Source of the DNA: Zygnema cylindricum
Taxonomy: Eukaryota; Streptophyta; Zygnematophyceae; Zygnematales; Zygnemataceae
DNA length: 33,718 nt
NCBI GenBank assembly: GCA_037447655.1
Contig: JBBHKE010002561.1
Location: 1-33,718 of the forward strand
Reading direction: 5' to 3'
Shown: in pieces, positions 1 to 11,175 of the stretch
How positions within the stretch are numbered: the first letter of the stretch is position 1
Layout of the letters: every line of letters begins with the position of its first letter
Made by a program: the position numbers and the translations under genes
Notes under the pieces: model-generated
Seen by the model: the letters and a program-made list of their open reading frames with translations, nothing else
Told to the model about the DNA's origin: nothing
The model's database searches: none

Positions 1-650
1 TACTTTCAATATTAGTGAAAAGCTTACACTGACCTATTAGAATTTCTGTGACCCAGGCAGGTTCACAGTACGAGGGCATTATTTGTATTTGTTCAATTTA
101 AGGGATATGGGATTAACATTTGAAGGTTTTGCGTGAATAAAGTCAAACATATTTGTATAGTTTTATGTGGAAATTAATTGGGGGATAAACCTGTATGACG
201 TTGAATGAGAAAAGATCATAAACCATTTGATAAATTGGGATCATTGGTTTGGAGATATGTGTTTTTTACCATTCTGCGTTGAAGATTTTGTTGATGTTTT
301 GCTTTATCCTAGAAACCAATGTGCTGAATTTGTTCCATTCAATCATTGTTGCATCACTCTTTTTGAAGTATAAGAGGCGAATTGTCCAAATTTAAATTAA
401 TTGGCCTTATACCCAGTCTTGTTGTATGGTTATGGCATATAACTTTGTGCTTTTATATTGAAGTATACAGGACCGAAAAGCGAGACAAGCATAATTGAAT
501 AATTAGGCAATCTAATAATGTAATACAGAATAAAGCTAATCAAAATGCAGCCAAAGCAGTAAATAGGAAGAGACTCAAGTGGGATAATCGAAAAGATGGT
601 TTATAGATGCTAAAAATTACTAATGCCTCCTTATCCCTACTATTTTGCAG
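1..650 (+). other. Probable intron or upstream part of the TNP-like gene
   Basis: No exon could be supported in these 650 bases. The stretch ends in a good 3' splice acceptor (ttttgcag, ending at 650) in front of the first recognisable exon of the NB-ARC/TPR gene, so at least its right part is intronic. The P-loop and any TIR domain would have to lie to the left, outside the window. Confidence 0.5.
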
Positions 651-3600
651 GTTGTAAAGGGTGGTGGGGAATATAAACTGCTCAAAGACGATAGTGTAGT
701 GAACTGTTTAGAATTTGTGGAATTTTTACCACTGGGAGTGGCAATAACAGTGCATCTTTTTGCTTCTGGAATGGTGTCGTCGAATCTTCTTCAGTTGCTT
801 CAAAATAACATGGGCACCATTCCTGTGTTGGAGGAGACATTTGTAAACCCGTCACAGTAAGTAAAACTGTAGGACACATACAATCACGAGAACCTCAGGA
901 GAGTGCTTGTGCAATTGCTAGTTTTTTTACCCTCTCCCTCCCACTTCTCCTCCCCTCTCTCTCTATCTCTCTTTTTTCCTTCTCTCCTCAAGATAGGTTT
1001 CTGGTTCAGAAATGGTGTGCCAAAAATTTGGAGGAAATTGATCAGGTCTGTATGAGACATGGAATTAAAACTCTGAAATTAAATTTCAGCAAAGTTTGAT
1101 AAATTGCTGGACATGTGTTTTATAACAATTTTTATAACTTGAAGAAATCTCAGGAATGTTTTCAGCATTTTGGTCATCCAGTATTTCAGTCGCAGTTTTT
1201 TGAAGTATAGTGAAACTTTCTGGTGTGGGCTATTATTCTTTTAACAGAATGAAATTATTAATCGAGGAGAGTTTGAATCAACTCGAAGGACTACGAAATG
1301 ATTTAGTCACTCTTATGGTGGAAGTTGGGGCATGGTTTGGGGCCGATGCTATCCCAAAGGAATTACTCTTGATCTCGACTCAAAATTTAAGGTACTTTTT
1401 TGTGGAAGTTATAAACTGCCCAAGTGATCTTTATTTTTTCGTTAGATATTGGTTTCTACTCGAAATTGGGTTGTTTCTTTGTTTCGGGTATTTTGTCCTG
1501 GATGTTTTCTCTGTTTGTGAGAAAAAAAAAAAACTTTCGTATTTGAATCAGAAGGCAATCGGTTCATCTTTTTAGTCCCTAAGAACTCTGTTGAGAAGGA
1601 AATACAATCTCTTGTTTGAGTTTTACTGACAGTGAAATATCTGCCCTGTCTTTTTTATTTATTTTCTCTCTTTTATTTTATTTACCGGACATTATGTGCA
1701 GAGCTCTTACATCAGAAAAGGGATTATTGCTCAAAGACGAGGATGTAAATGATGCCATAAAAACGCTTGTCGAATTACAATTTGCAAAACAACATTGTGT
1801 CCACAACGGCATTGTCTTACATCCGATTTTACGAAACTATGGACGCTCTTTGAAAAATAGTCTCTTTGCTAGAAAAAGTGTGTTAAAAACTCTTGCAGGT
1901 GCTCTTTGTTGTGATGTGACAGTGCCTCACTTTGCTGCCATGTGGCAACAGCGAAAGGATAGTTTGGAAAACGAAGACTTGGGAAAAGTTTCAAATATCG
2001 GATTTAAACTTGTTCAGTATTGGAGTTGGGAAGGAAAGGCGGCAGATTGTATGGCTGCTTGTGAAGAGCTTTTAAATCATCGAAAATTTCCATCATCGCC
2101 CGAATTTAGGATGAAAGTTCGACTTTTGAAAGCGAGAGTGCTTTCAGAAATTGTAGGAGATTCCATAGGATGTGACAAAGAGCTTCAAAACTGTAATAAA
2201 GAGAATAGAGGGTGGCAAAAAAGTTCTCCAGGTCTTGTTCTTCAGGTAGAATTAGCGTGGATTCAAGCCAAGAATTTGGTTGTTGCAAGTCAAGGGAAGT
2301 CGAACCCCTTGTTTTCAAGGAGTAGAACTTTAGTGGCGAGTCTCCCTCCACTTCGAACTCAAGCAATAACATTATCTTCGACAATTGTGGAGAGGAATGA
2401 AGGTGGTCCTTATGGAAAATTAGTCGAAATTCGTGATGACGATGCCATTATTGCCGATGCTTTTGTGAAACTCGCAGAAGCTTTGAAAGATTTGAAAAGT
2501 ATTACGATTGGAGAGTACTTGGAGTTGTTAAATCAGGGATTAAGAGTTTGGGAGCATAGTCTCCCACCAACTGACCATCGGATTACTTGGTTGTTAGAGA
2601 AAATTGGAGAAGCTAATGTTGAGTTAAGAGAATTGACAGAACAACAACAGCTCATTCAGGATGCTTTTAGGTTTGTGGTTCATGGTGGGCTGAAGGATTG
2701 TGAACCTTTTTTTCGGTGGAGAACTTGTCAAAACTCTTTATCTGATTTACATTTTACACACGAGCAAAGGAAGGCAGCTTGTTTGGTTTACGAAAAGCAG
2801 CTTGCTCAAGCAGAATTACTTAATGGGATTGATTTATTAAAAGACGCGAATATTGTTTCGGATTTAGGGTTGACAATGCGAGGGCCTTTGGTAAATGATA
2901 TTCTGGAGAAGGCAAAATATTCACTGGAAGGTGCTTTAATCGACATTCAAAGCTTATCGAAAACCTCGCAGAGAAAAGGACGAGAAGAATATGTTCGATC
3001 CAGTCAAGCGAAACTAGGTCTTGTCCAATTTTGCCTCGAAGAAACCGATCGGTCGATGGTAGAATCTATGAAATGGCTCGAAGAAAGCTTAATTAATGAA
3101 GTTATTCAGGACGATAAAGGTTCATCTTTTCCTGTGACGCGCGTTTACTCGAATCAAGGAATTAAAGATAATGACATGAGAAATCATAGAGGTCGATATG
3201 TTCGTTCAGCTTGGGTTTTAATTCGTGGTGGAGCAATAGACGAAGCAGAAAAATATTTGTTGAATGCTTTACATATAGCAGAAAACTGCCATTCTTCACT
3301 TAGGTTTGAAGTGGGTCGCATTTACGGCCTTTTAGGAGCCGTAGAGTGGCTGAGAGGAGGAGAGCTCAAAATTATTATGGACTACTTGGAGAATGCGAGA
3401 AAGGTGATAAGAGAAGAGTTAGGAGATGTGAATTTGGAGGTTGCGGATATTCTGGACTGTATTGGGAGAGTGAAGGAGGAGCAAGCAGCAATTTCTGGAA
3501 ATAAGGTAAACATTTTAAGTTATGACGCCTTTTTAGCTTCCAGAGATTCTGTTTCATGAGTACTTGAATTTCATAAATTCTTGTTCCTGAGAAGCTTGCA

Positions 3601-4310
3601 ACTACGAAGTTCCTTTCGATACAACGTGAATAATTTTTAACGTTAATAACACTCATTCAGTGCCAGTTTTTTTTGCCCTCTGTTCACAGAATAGTGATAA
3701 TAATACTAAGTTTTTCCAACTAATTTTTTTCTTGACGCTAATTCTTTAAACGGTTCAATAATTCAGAATTGAATTAGAGTTAATAACACTCATTTAAACC
3801 ACACGTTCATAACTTCATTACTCTATGGTACCCATCTTTTGAAAGGACTTTTACAAGGACTATTCGAGCTGGTTCTTTAATCTGTTCAAAATCAGCCATG
3901 TCATTGAATTAGAATTATTTCCACTATTGTAAATCCCACTCTAATAATTTCTTTATCTAACAACGAGTCACGGTGTATCCTAACGGTTCTCGTCTTATGG
4001 TTGTTAACAGACATTGTTGGGAGACGCATACAAATCTTATTCTGCCTCTTACGATATCAGAAAAAATATTCTGGGAGCTGACCATCCGATTTTGGCGTTT
4101 AATCTCGCGGATTTGGCAAGAGTGGAGGAGAATCGAGGAAGTCAAGATTCTTCTCTAAGTTTACAAAAGAGATCTCTCTCGTTACTCGAAAAAGGCCGTT
4201 TAGGGGCGGATGACATCAAGGATGAATTGAAATTGTTGACTATTGGCTCCGATAGAAGAAAGCGTGAAAGGTTCATGCATCGATTCATTTCCTTTGCTAG
4301 TAATATGTAG
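651..4310 (+). CDS. NB-ARC/TPR protein, TNP-like, C-terminal part (partial)
   Basis: This is the 3' part of a multi-exon gene. Exons read as 651-856, 997-1045, 1248-1391, 1702-3505 and 4011-4310 (TAG). Exon 651-856 holds LPLGVAI, which resembles the GLPL-type segment of NB-ARC ATPases. Exon 1248-1391 encodes VGAWFGADAIPKELL, typical of the helical region after the NB-ARC in plant TIR-NB-TPR (TNP) proteins such as the At4g23440 family. The 601-codon exon 1702-3505 starts with a winged-helix-like part (IVLHPILRNYGRSL) and continues as alpha-helical TPR-like sequence. The last exon has a clear TPR with LGADHPILAFNLADLARVEENRG. By family knowledge these are signal-transducing STAND NTPases linked to cell-death or immune functions; the activity here is inferred. 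Oddity: exon 2 ends in phase 0 but exon 3 needs two leading bases, so a junction is misread or a frameshift exists. The nucleotide-binding P-loop is not in the window. The family call rests on motif resemblance, not a search. Confidence 0.78.
3506..4010 (+). other. Last intron of the TNP-like gene, with repeated AT-rich words
   Basis: Donor aag|gtaaac at 3505/3506 and acceptor ttaacag ending at 4010. The intron holds two copies of a word close to gttaataacactcatt (about 3642 and 3779), one preceded by attagagttaat. Related words recur in introns of PARG copies A and C. Confidence 0.6.
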
Positions 4311-4401
4311 TCAGTACAAAATGGATTAGTCAATTATATTTTGTAATTTTTTTCTCACTTTTTGTAATATACAATCAGGACCGTAAAGGACTTGAGATGA
4401 A

Positions 4402-4407
4402 AATAAA
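4402..4407 (+). terminator. Candidate poly(A) signal AATAAA of the TNP-like gene
   Basis: An AATAAA hexamer lies about 90 bases after the TAG of the TNP-like gene. Position and strand fit a polyadenylation signal, but such hexamers are common by chance in AT-rich DNA. Confidence 0.3.
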
Positions 4408-5531
4408 GGTTGATCTGACAATAGTGCCCAGAAAATTGTCAGGAAAAGGGTTGTTTTGACTCTAGTCACTATAACCTTTCTACCATTTTGGTTCTTCATC
4501 AAGATACTCATGGGCGTTTACATTAGTGTTGTATATCGTAGTTTGAGGAAAGGAGAGATACGAAGCTTGTTATATAAGTTATTTTTTGGCGGTAAATCTT
4601 GTTTCGGGAAACATTACTTGTATGTTTTTTCAAACTGTGTATGAATTCTCACGGGCCTTTTTCAAACACTTGTATGAAAGTTTCACCGTGAAATTTTACT
4701 GCGTCATTATGGTTGCAGAATAGTTTTGCGTTGCTTATTGATTTCACAATTTCTCAATTCGATTCTTTACCGAACTTTGAGCCAAAAATGACATATTTTT
4801 CCACAGTAGTTCTAGATAAAAGACAATGATTGTGTTGCGAGATATAGCTTATCTACGTTTGTTGCTTGTTGAAGCCCTTTCAATATGGCATCACTTCACC
4901 AAGGAGATCCATTAGTGAATGGCGAAGGTTAAAAATTACAACACTCACATTAGCATTGAAAATCATGTGAAGACCATTAAAAACACATAAAGAAGAAAAA
5001 CAACAAAGAGCTCAAAGGCTTGTAATTTCAAGAAAAGGACGATAGCGAGAGTTGATTGATGGATCCAAAAGAAATGCCAGTTAACATATAGCTGTATACA
5101 CATCCTACTAAGTTTACATCAAGTTCTCTGCTTTAAATCGAAAAAGAGAATCAGAATCAATCATGAATCTATGTACAGTTGTATATAGACAAATACAGAA
5201 ATCTTTTGGATACCATGAATACTACTAATTGTAAATCTAGATCCAGTTCTATATAAACAAATACAGAAATGTTTTGGATACCATGAATAGTACAAGTTGT
5301 AAATCTATATTCAATTCTTTTGACAGTCCAAAAGCACATCATTTCCGGTCGATCCAACACCCGAATGTCATATTTTCATTTCCTTTCCTTTTTCTTGATT
5401 CGTTTTTCTCGCATTTGTCACTTTTGGGAGACTATTACTCTTTTTCCGACACGGCCCTTCAATATTTTTCGCCTCTACTCCTCATTTCTAAGTCTTTTTC
5501 AAGTTGTTCCTACTTTTCACGATATGGTTCT
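4408..5531. other. Intergenic region between convergent genes
   Basis: No exon could be supported on either strand. The stretch lies between the 3' end of the plus-strand TNP-like gene and the repetitive tail of minus-strand PARG copy A. It contains the 68-bp tandem duplication listed separately. Confidence 0.5.
5163..5312. repeat. Tandem duplication, about 68-bp period, two copies
   Basis: The words acaaatacagaaat, ttttggataccatgaata and ttgtaaatcta occur twice with an offset of 68 bases (for example acaaatacag at 5189 and 5257). A third partial unit may begin at each edge. No coding role is seen. Confidence 0.75.
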
Positions 5532-5690
5532 TCAATATTTTTGGTCTCCTCCCTTCATTTTCGAGTCGTTTGAGTTGTTATTCATATGAATTTTCGGACA
5601 TTCTCCCTCTTGAACGTCAACGTGGTCACCAGAACTGTTACACTTGGAATCTTTCGATGATTTCAAAAAAGTCTTCTCGACTATGTATTA
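5532..5690 (-). other. Possible remnant of a charged tail exon downstream of PARG copy A
   Basis: After a TAG acceptor at about 5686 the minus strand stays open to a TGA at 5532-5534. It encodes a low-complexity Ser/Lys/Asp/Asn-rich peptide containing SGDHVDVQEGECPK. This weakly resembles GNDINVEGCMQ in the tail of copy B, which hints at a shared tail exon. The similarity is short and the splice junction is unproven, so this is a tentative reading. Confidence 0.25.
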
Positions 5691-5854
5691 ACATTTGGGT
5701 TGCTTTTTTTTTTTTTCTAACATCAGGAAAGAAGCTTAACTTCAAAGAAGGAATAGTCCACCTTACGCATTTGAAGTGTGAACTCCTCAATCTTGAGATA
5801 AACTTTGTGTGTTATTAAGCCCTATCTGGTGTTTCCATAGTCTTTTTTCTGTTT

Positions 5855-6066
5855 CTTTTGACTCATTTTCTGTATTCTTTGACAAGCGTTTAATATCATT
5901 TGACCTTTTTTATCCTTTGACTCAAAGTTCTGTATGCATTGACAAGCTTTGCCTAATTTGACTCACATTTTTCATCCTTTGATTCATTTTCTTTATCTTT
6001 TGACTCACTTGTTTTATCCTTTGATTCATTTTCTTTAACTTTTGACTCACTTTTTTTATCCTTTCG
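5855..6066 (-). repeat. 21-bp minisatellite encoding a KDKENES-like 7-residue repeat
   Basis: On the plus strand units resembling tttgactcattttctttatcc recur at about 21-base steps, roughly ten copies and more degenerate to the left. On the minus strand the array is open from 6258 to 5953 and reads as Ser-Lys-Asp-Lys-Glu-Asn-Glu-type heptads, starting with KSESKVKENESKDK. It lies downstream of the recognisable tail exon of PARG copy A and may be a further, now detached, tail segment. Expression is unproven. Confidence 0.6.
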
Positions 6067-6424
6067 TGCATTTGTCGGTATGCAATCATCCTTTCCATGT
6101 GAATTATTCAGTTGTGAAGAATTCCTGAAATCATGCACACTTAAGATATAATCATTACTTTTACCTCCAAAGAGAAAAAAAAAGCAAAGAGTAAAGCAAA
6201 GGAAAAAAAAGAAAAAGACAAACAAACAAACAAACAAAAAAACCAACGAAACAACCAAAAAAAACGATTTTTTGGCGGTGAAATGTTGTGGTCTTACAAT
6301 GCTTCAGGTGCTTAACAAAGCTGACAATTTAAGCAAACAAATAGATCACTGAAAAATTAACCCATGCATATACATGTGATTTTGGTAGTGCATACTCACA
6401 CAAGCTCTACAAGGGTCTTCTGAA

Positions 6425-6990
6425 AGACGGGCCTCGAGAAGTAAAGTAGTATGTTTTCCTTTCTCAAGAGGTAAAGTAGTATGTCTTTCTTCCTCGCGAG
6501 GTAAAATATGTTTTTTTTCCTCCAGAGGTAAAGCATGTTCCTTTTCCTCGAGAGATAAAATATGCCCTTTTTCCTCAAGAGGTAAGGTTTGTCCTTTTTC
6601 CTCGAGATGTTAAGCATGTTCCCGAGAGGTAAAGTATGTCCTTTTTCCACGAGAGGTACTGTATGTTTTTCTCCCTCGAGAGGCAAATTATGTTATTTTT
6701 TCTCGAGAGTTAAATCATGATTGTCTTCCTCGATATGTGAAATATTGTCTTTTTCCTCGAAAGGTAAAGCCTGATTTTCTTCCTCGATAGGTGAAATATG
6801 GTCTTTTTTCTCGAAAGGGAAAGCATGATTTTCTCCCTCGATAGGTCGATTATGTTCTTTTTCCTCGAGAGGTAAAGCATGATTGTTTTCCTCGATGGGT
6901 AAAATTTGTCCTTTTTCCTCGGAAGGTAAAGCATGATTTTCCCCCTCGATAGGTAAATTATGTTCTTTTTCTTCGAGAGATGAAGTATGT
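6425..6990 (-). repeat. 27-bp minisatellite encoding a 9-residue EEKxHxLPI repeat
   Basis: About twenty degenerate units near 27 bases long run across this stretch, visible on the plus strand as repeated ctcgagaggtaaag...tgttctttttc. On the minus strand the right part reads as nine-residue units such as EEKEHNLPI and EGENHALPS. The left part, past the stop at 6693, holds further units with shifted frame and changed spacing. The array overlaps the putative tail exon of PARG copy A. Confidence 0.85.
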
Positions 6991-7036
6991 TGATGAAAAT
7001 CGATTAGTTCAAAACCATCCGGTCGACAATAGGATC
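6693..7036 (-). other. Putative C-terminal tail exon of PARG copy A
   Basis: A GTTACAG acceptor at 7037-7043 opens a minus-strand frame of 344 bases that ends with TAA at 6693-6695. Its phase fits exactly the phase-1 donor CATG|GTAAAG that closes exon 11 of copy A at 7252. The joined protein would continue with SYCRPDGFELIDFHQH and then nine-residue acidic repeats. Copy B has a comparable sequence (DNGRCELIIDG) after its own last core exon, which supports a shared tail. Canonical plant PARGs end soon after the core, so the tail would be a local addition. Without the splice, exon 11 runs to a TAA at 7202-7204. Confidence 0.45.
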
Positions 7037-7387
7037 CTGTAACAACCGATCATTGAATACTTTTTAATTCCCGTTTCATTGTCAAAAATAAATGAAAATA
7101 AATATAAAAATAACTTGATATATTTCTCCCTTGTACGGTTTTCCTCATTATGCCGATTGAAGTTCACAAGCTGTACTGTACTTACGGAGGCATTTTATCA
7201 ATTACTTAGACATAAAACAAAATTCCATACTCCTTAATGATTGAGCTTTACCATGTGGGGAGAAACGAGAAACCAGAAAGTCGAAAAACCCTTTCGATTT
7301 GTAAAATCTCATTTCATCTCCATACTCGAAGAAAAGACGACAAAGCTCTCCAACATTAACATCATTGCCCTTCGGGACTTTAACAAC

Positions 7388-8166
7388 CTACATCATGTTA
7401 CAATTTCAAAAAGGAGATACAACATAAATGTTATTACTATTATAAATGTACATGCATTTGTAAATACACAGCTAAAATGTGTCTGAATCACTCGAACCTA
7501 CATGTTGCCATGTCAAAAGCAGATACTGAATACATGCTATTATTTTCATTAATGCTACTATTATTTTAAGTGTTCATATTGATAGAGAGATATTACGTCT
7601 CGAAATCATTCGTGTTTCCCAAGTATTACATCATGAAAACACATTAATTTCTATTGGTGTGACCCACACTATCTATGAACTAAGCTTGGTTTTTTAAAGT
7701 GAACTAGCTAAAATCTGTTCGATGCAAACAGGAATTGGTGTGGAAAACAACTGAGGTGGGAGAATTGTACCGACATAACTGTAGACTTGAATGATAGGAC
7801 GACTACAAACTTTCTAGCACAAACCACACTTTTAACGGGAAATGGACAAATGTAGTAATCCTTACGGACAACGAGTTGAAGTTTTTTGTTTCTCACATTC
7901 ATACATAATCAGCAGACCAACGGAAAAACCCAGAAGTGAATTACTTTAAATACATCTGACTCCTATATTCATACATTGACTCTTTTTTTTCCACTTAAGA
8001 GTAGAAAATTGACACAATGATCTGTTGAAAATATCGCAAAGCATCTGAGTACGACAATCCAGATTGTTTTGATCTTCCTATTGTCATTAATTTTATACTT
8101 AAAAGCACTGATATGAATTCAAAATCAAAAAGGGAAGCCAAACAATAAAGAATAGAGAGGTATCAC
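7388..8166 (-). other. Intron 10 of PARG copy A
   Basis: This is the longest intron of the 3' half of copy A (779 bases). It lies between AAAAG|GTGATA and TGTAG|GTTGTT. No repeat, RNA gene or extra exon was recognised. Confidence 0.6.
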
Positions 8167-10073
8167 CTTTTCAAGGTTTGCCATTCTCCTATCGTCAGCA
8201 GTAAAATACCTCCGATGATGAGCCTGCAAAACCAAAAGTTTAAAATGTCAGTTTTTTTTTTTTCCCAAAGTTCATTTACTTTAGTTATGTACTAAAATAA
8301 AACTTACCACATAACGAGAATTAAAACGCATTGCCAGAATGATGTTGCCTCCTTTTGGGTAAAAATTAGGAAAATTTTATTTTTTTGTGATTTTACAATT
8401 TATCTGACATCTATCACACGATTTTTATCACACAATAGTTCTCATAGGAGAAACCTTATGTACCAAGACAAAAAAACACGTGACACATTTTGTCTCTCGT
8501 TTGGGTGAAAAATGTGAAAAAAGTGTAAAACATGTGAAATACAAGTGAAATAATGTGGAAAAAATGTGAAAATGAGATAATATACCACTGAGGTCGCGGA
8601 CCATTGAATCATACTCTTTATCTCAGGATCTCCTCCAAAAATACCACATCCCCAATTTCCGGTCGCAATTGGGACAATTTCTTCTTCCACCTGAACATAA
8701 ATCTCAAAATTTTAAAATGTAAAAGAGGTTTTCATTTTCATACCAGATTTGTCAACACATTGAATGATAAACAAAATACAAAATAATTTTAAAAGTTGTA
8801 AAATGTGAAAGAGACATTCATACCATGTTTATCAAAGAAATGAAAGACGAAGACGGCAAAAGTGGCAAGTCAACTAACTGAGATTTTGTGTTATAGTTTG
8901 TCGTTATTTTAAGTTAAAGAAACACATTGAAAAAAAAATCTTACACAATTTTCATGTGTTCCAAAATGGGGAGTCTCGGAATGGATAAATCCACAAAGCG
9001 CTTTGTTTAATTCCCTGATACCAAAACAAAACAAAGGGAAAAAAACAAGTTTATGGTTATTGCACACGATTTTCTAATTCGCAACGTATCAATCGGAGTT
9101 AAGACTGTCAACCATAGGGAAGAATAGTGTAGAAACTGACCTGACAAGATTGCATGGTTTTAATTGTTCTTTTCCTGGATTGTTGAGAGCATCCATTGCA
9201 GCTATTCTTATCTCTCTTCTACCCCGTATATCACCCGGCGTTTTGTCGACTGCTCCACAAAGATATTCAAAGGTCGAACTAAAACTGTTATAAAGCCCAA
9301 AAACATTACCAAAATTGCTGATTATTTCTTCTTGTAGAAAGTACTGATAAATTATTCACACCAAGTAAGCACAGAAAAATTCTTTCACAACTATACAACC
9401 TTGTTGAGGACATTCAAATTAGTCGACTTCACTATTCAGAAATATAAGCAATAATGTCTTTAACAAGACAACATGCATAGCAATAATTTCATTTGAAACT
9501 GTAATCTTCCTCTTTACTTCTTTCCATGAGATTTTTCATTCTGTCGAAGTTAATAACTTAAAATCGTTTAAACGAGAAGGTTGGTAGTCTAAGCAAATCT
9601 GACCCACGGTAAATGCTGACTCTTTCAGCTCCTACGATTTCAATTGCTTCACTGTCTCCCATTTTTGAGCATATCAGCATCCCAGTAATAAGTTCCGGAT
9701 TGGTTATGAAACAAATCTCCTCCTGAAAAAAGTTTTTTCACAAACATTTATCCAATTAGGATTTTCATTGCTGCAAAATTGTGTCCAATTCAAAATTTCT
9801 CAGCAAGAGAAAAAGATACAGTTTTTATCAACGGACGGTCGCCTATCAAAATATTGAGTTTATCTAAGAAGGTAGAAATATTGCTTCTACAAATATATTT
9901 ATTATAATACTTGCTTAGAATTACAGAACTACTATTATTTCTTTTGGAATTGACTAGAATTCTCATACCTGAACACATCCTCCTCTTAGTACTCCTCCTC
10001 CCAAATATTTGTTTGCAAAATCCACTTGAAGACAGCTTGATCCCCCGTCTTCAATATTGCCGTTTGAAATCGC

Positions 10074-10542
10074 CTACATTCATACCAAGATAGCACATTG
10101 AATCGTTATTAGCGTTAAAAAATTATATTACCGTGGGACTTATTTCAGTGTCATTAAATATAATTTAGATGTGAGCGATGTGGATAATTTTCAACAGCTT
10201 ACCAAGGTAGCCTTAAGAAACAACAAGTATTATTAACACTATTTTATGTTCGGGGGCCAAGAAAACCAGCACTGAATTAATGTTATTAACACTAATAGCG
10301 ATTCACGGTGTAGCTGTCGTTGATCATGTTATCAAAACAGTGAAAAGAAAATAATAATTGGAGGACAGAGATTGACGACATAGTCACATAGAAGTACTAG
10401 CTGGTCTTAAGCATTTTATCAAAACAGGAGAAAACAAGCAAATAATTCTTGGACAGAAGTTGGTGACAAGTTCTTGTATCAAAACAGAAAAGAAATGACC
10501 ACAGTAATAAGTGGACTGAAATCGATAACAAAAATTACTCAC
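10074..10542 (-). other. Intron 4 of PARG copy A
   Basis: This intron holds two copies of the word attaacacta (about 10216 and 10276), related to words in the last intron of the TNP-like gene and in an intron of PARG copy C. Nothing else was recognised. Confidence 0.5.
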
Positions 10543-10794
10543 AAAGAAATCACAGAGTGATGTTTCCACTCGTGTCCACAGTGTTTGCATCTCCCACCAG
10601 AGACTTTCATGGTTGTGTACTTTCAGCTCAAAGGAAATGACTTCATGAGCTATCTCTTTCAAGCATTTGGAAAAGTACTGGACAATGCATTTAAGCTTAT
10701 TTTTATGATGATCTCCTGATTCCAGCAATTTCCTGCAAGCAATTTCGCAATTCCGATTGTGATGCTTGTGACATGAAAGCCATAAAACAATTAT

Positions 10795-10945
10795 ACAAAA
10801 TGTTTGTCATGAGTGCTTTACTGCAATTTAAAACAACATCATGTTTATCATAAGTCCTTTACAAACACGGAAATCGGCAAAATGTTTATCATAAGTTTTT
10901 TATTGCAACTAAAAACGACAAAATGTTTATTATACGTTTTTACGG
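10795..10945. repeat. Degenerate tandem repeat in intron 3 of PARG copy A
   Basis: The phrase acaaaatgtttatcataagttttttattgcaa or close variants recurs three to four times at roughly 50-60-base steps. It sits upstream of the copia insertion in the same intron. Confidence 0.55.
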
Positions 10946-11170
10946 GCAACTGAAAACGTAAAACCGACTGCTATGCCACAGATATCGACAAAATGAGACA
11001 GATCACGACAACAATTTATGCAAAAATATCAAAATAAACCACAACACACCGTACTTGGGGCTAACAGTGATAAGCTATTGATGGAGCAGTGTCAAGATTT
11101 AAGACAAAGTAGCTATAAAAGAGGTCGCAATTGCTTTGGCCTGAAAAATATAAACACAGTCAAGCAAGTT

Positions 11171-11175
11171 GACGA
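11171..11175. repeat. Left target-site duplication of the copia element (gacga)
   Basis: The five bases before the 5' LTR read gacga; the five after the 3' LTR (17801-17805) read gatga. The single mismatch is C/T. The length is right for Ty1/copia integration. Confidence 0.6.

Noticed and set aside
2106-2384. Minus-strand open frame of 92 codons
   Set aside because: It is the antisense shadow of the long TPR exon 1702-3505.
5274-5818. Three overlapping plus-strand open frames rich in Phe, Ser and Leu
   Set aside because: Their composition reflects the T-rich complement of a Lys/Glu/Ser-rich minus-strand tail. No exon borders or homology.
6425-6990. Regular spaced repeats that could suggest a CRISPR array
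   Set aside because: Units are contiguous and degenerate without unique spacers, and the window is a eukaryotic nuclear genome.
7202-7251. Extension of exon 11 of PARG copy A to TAA at 7202
   Set aside because: Not chosen as the main end because a GTAAAG donor at the same place as the GTAATG donor in copy B fits the phase of a downstream tail exon. It remains possible.
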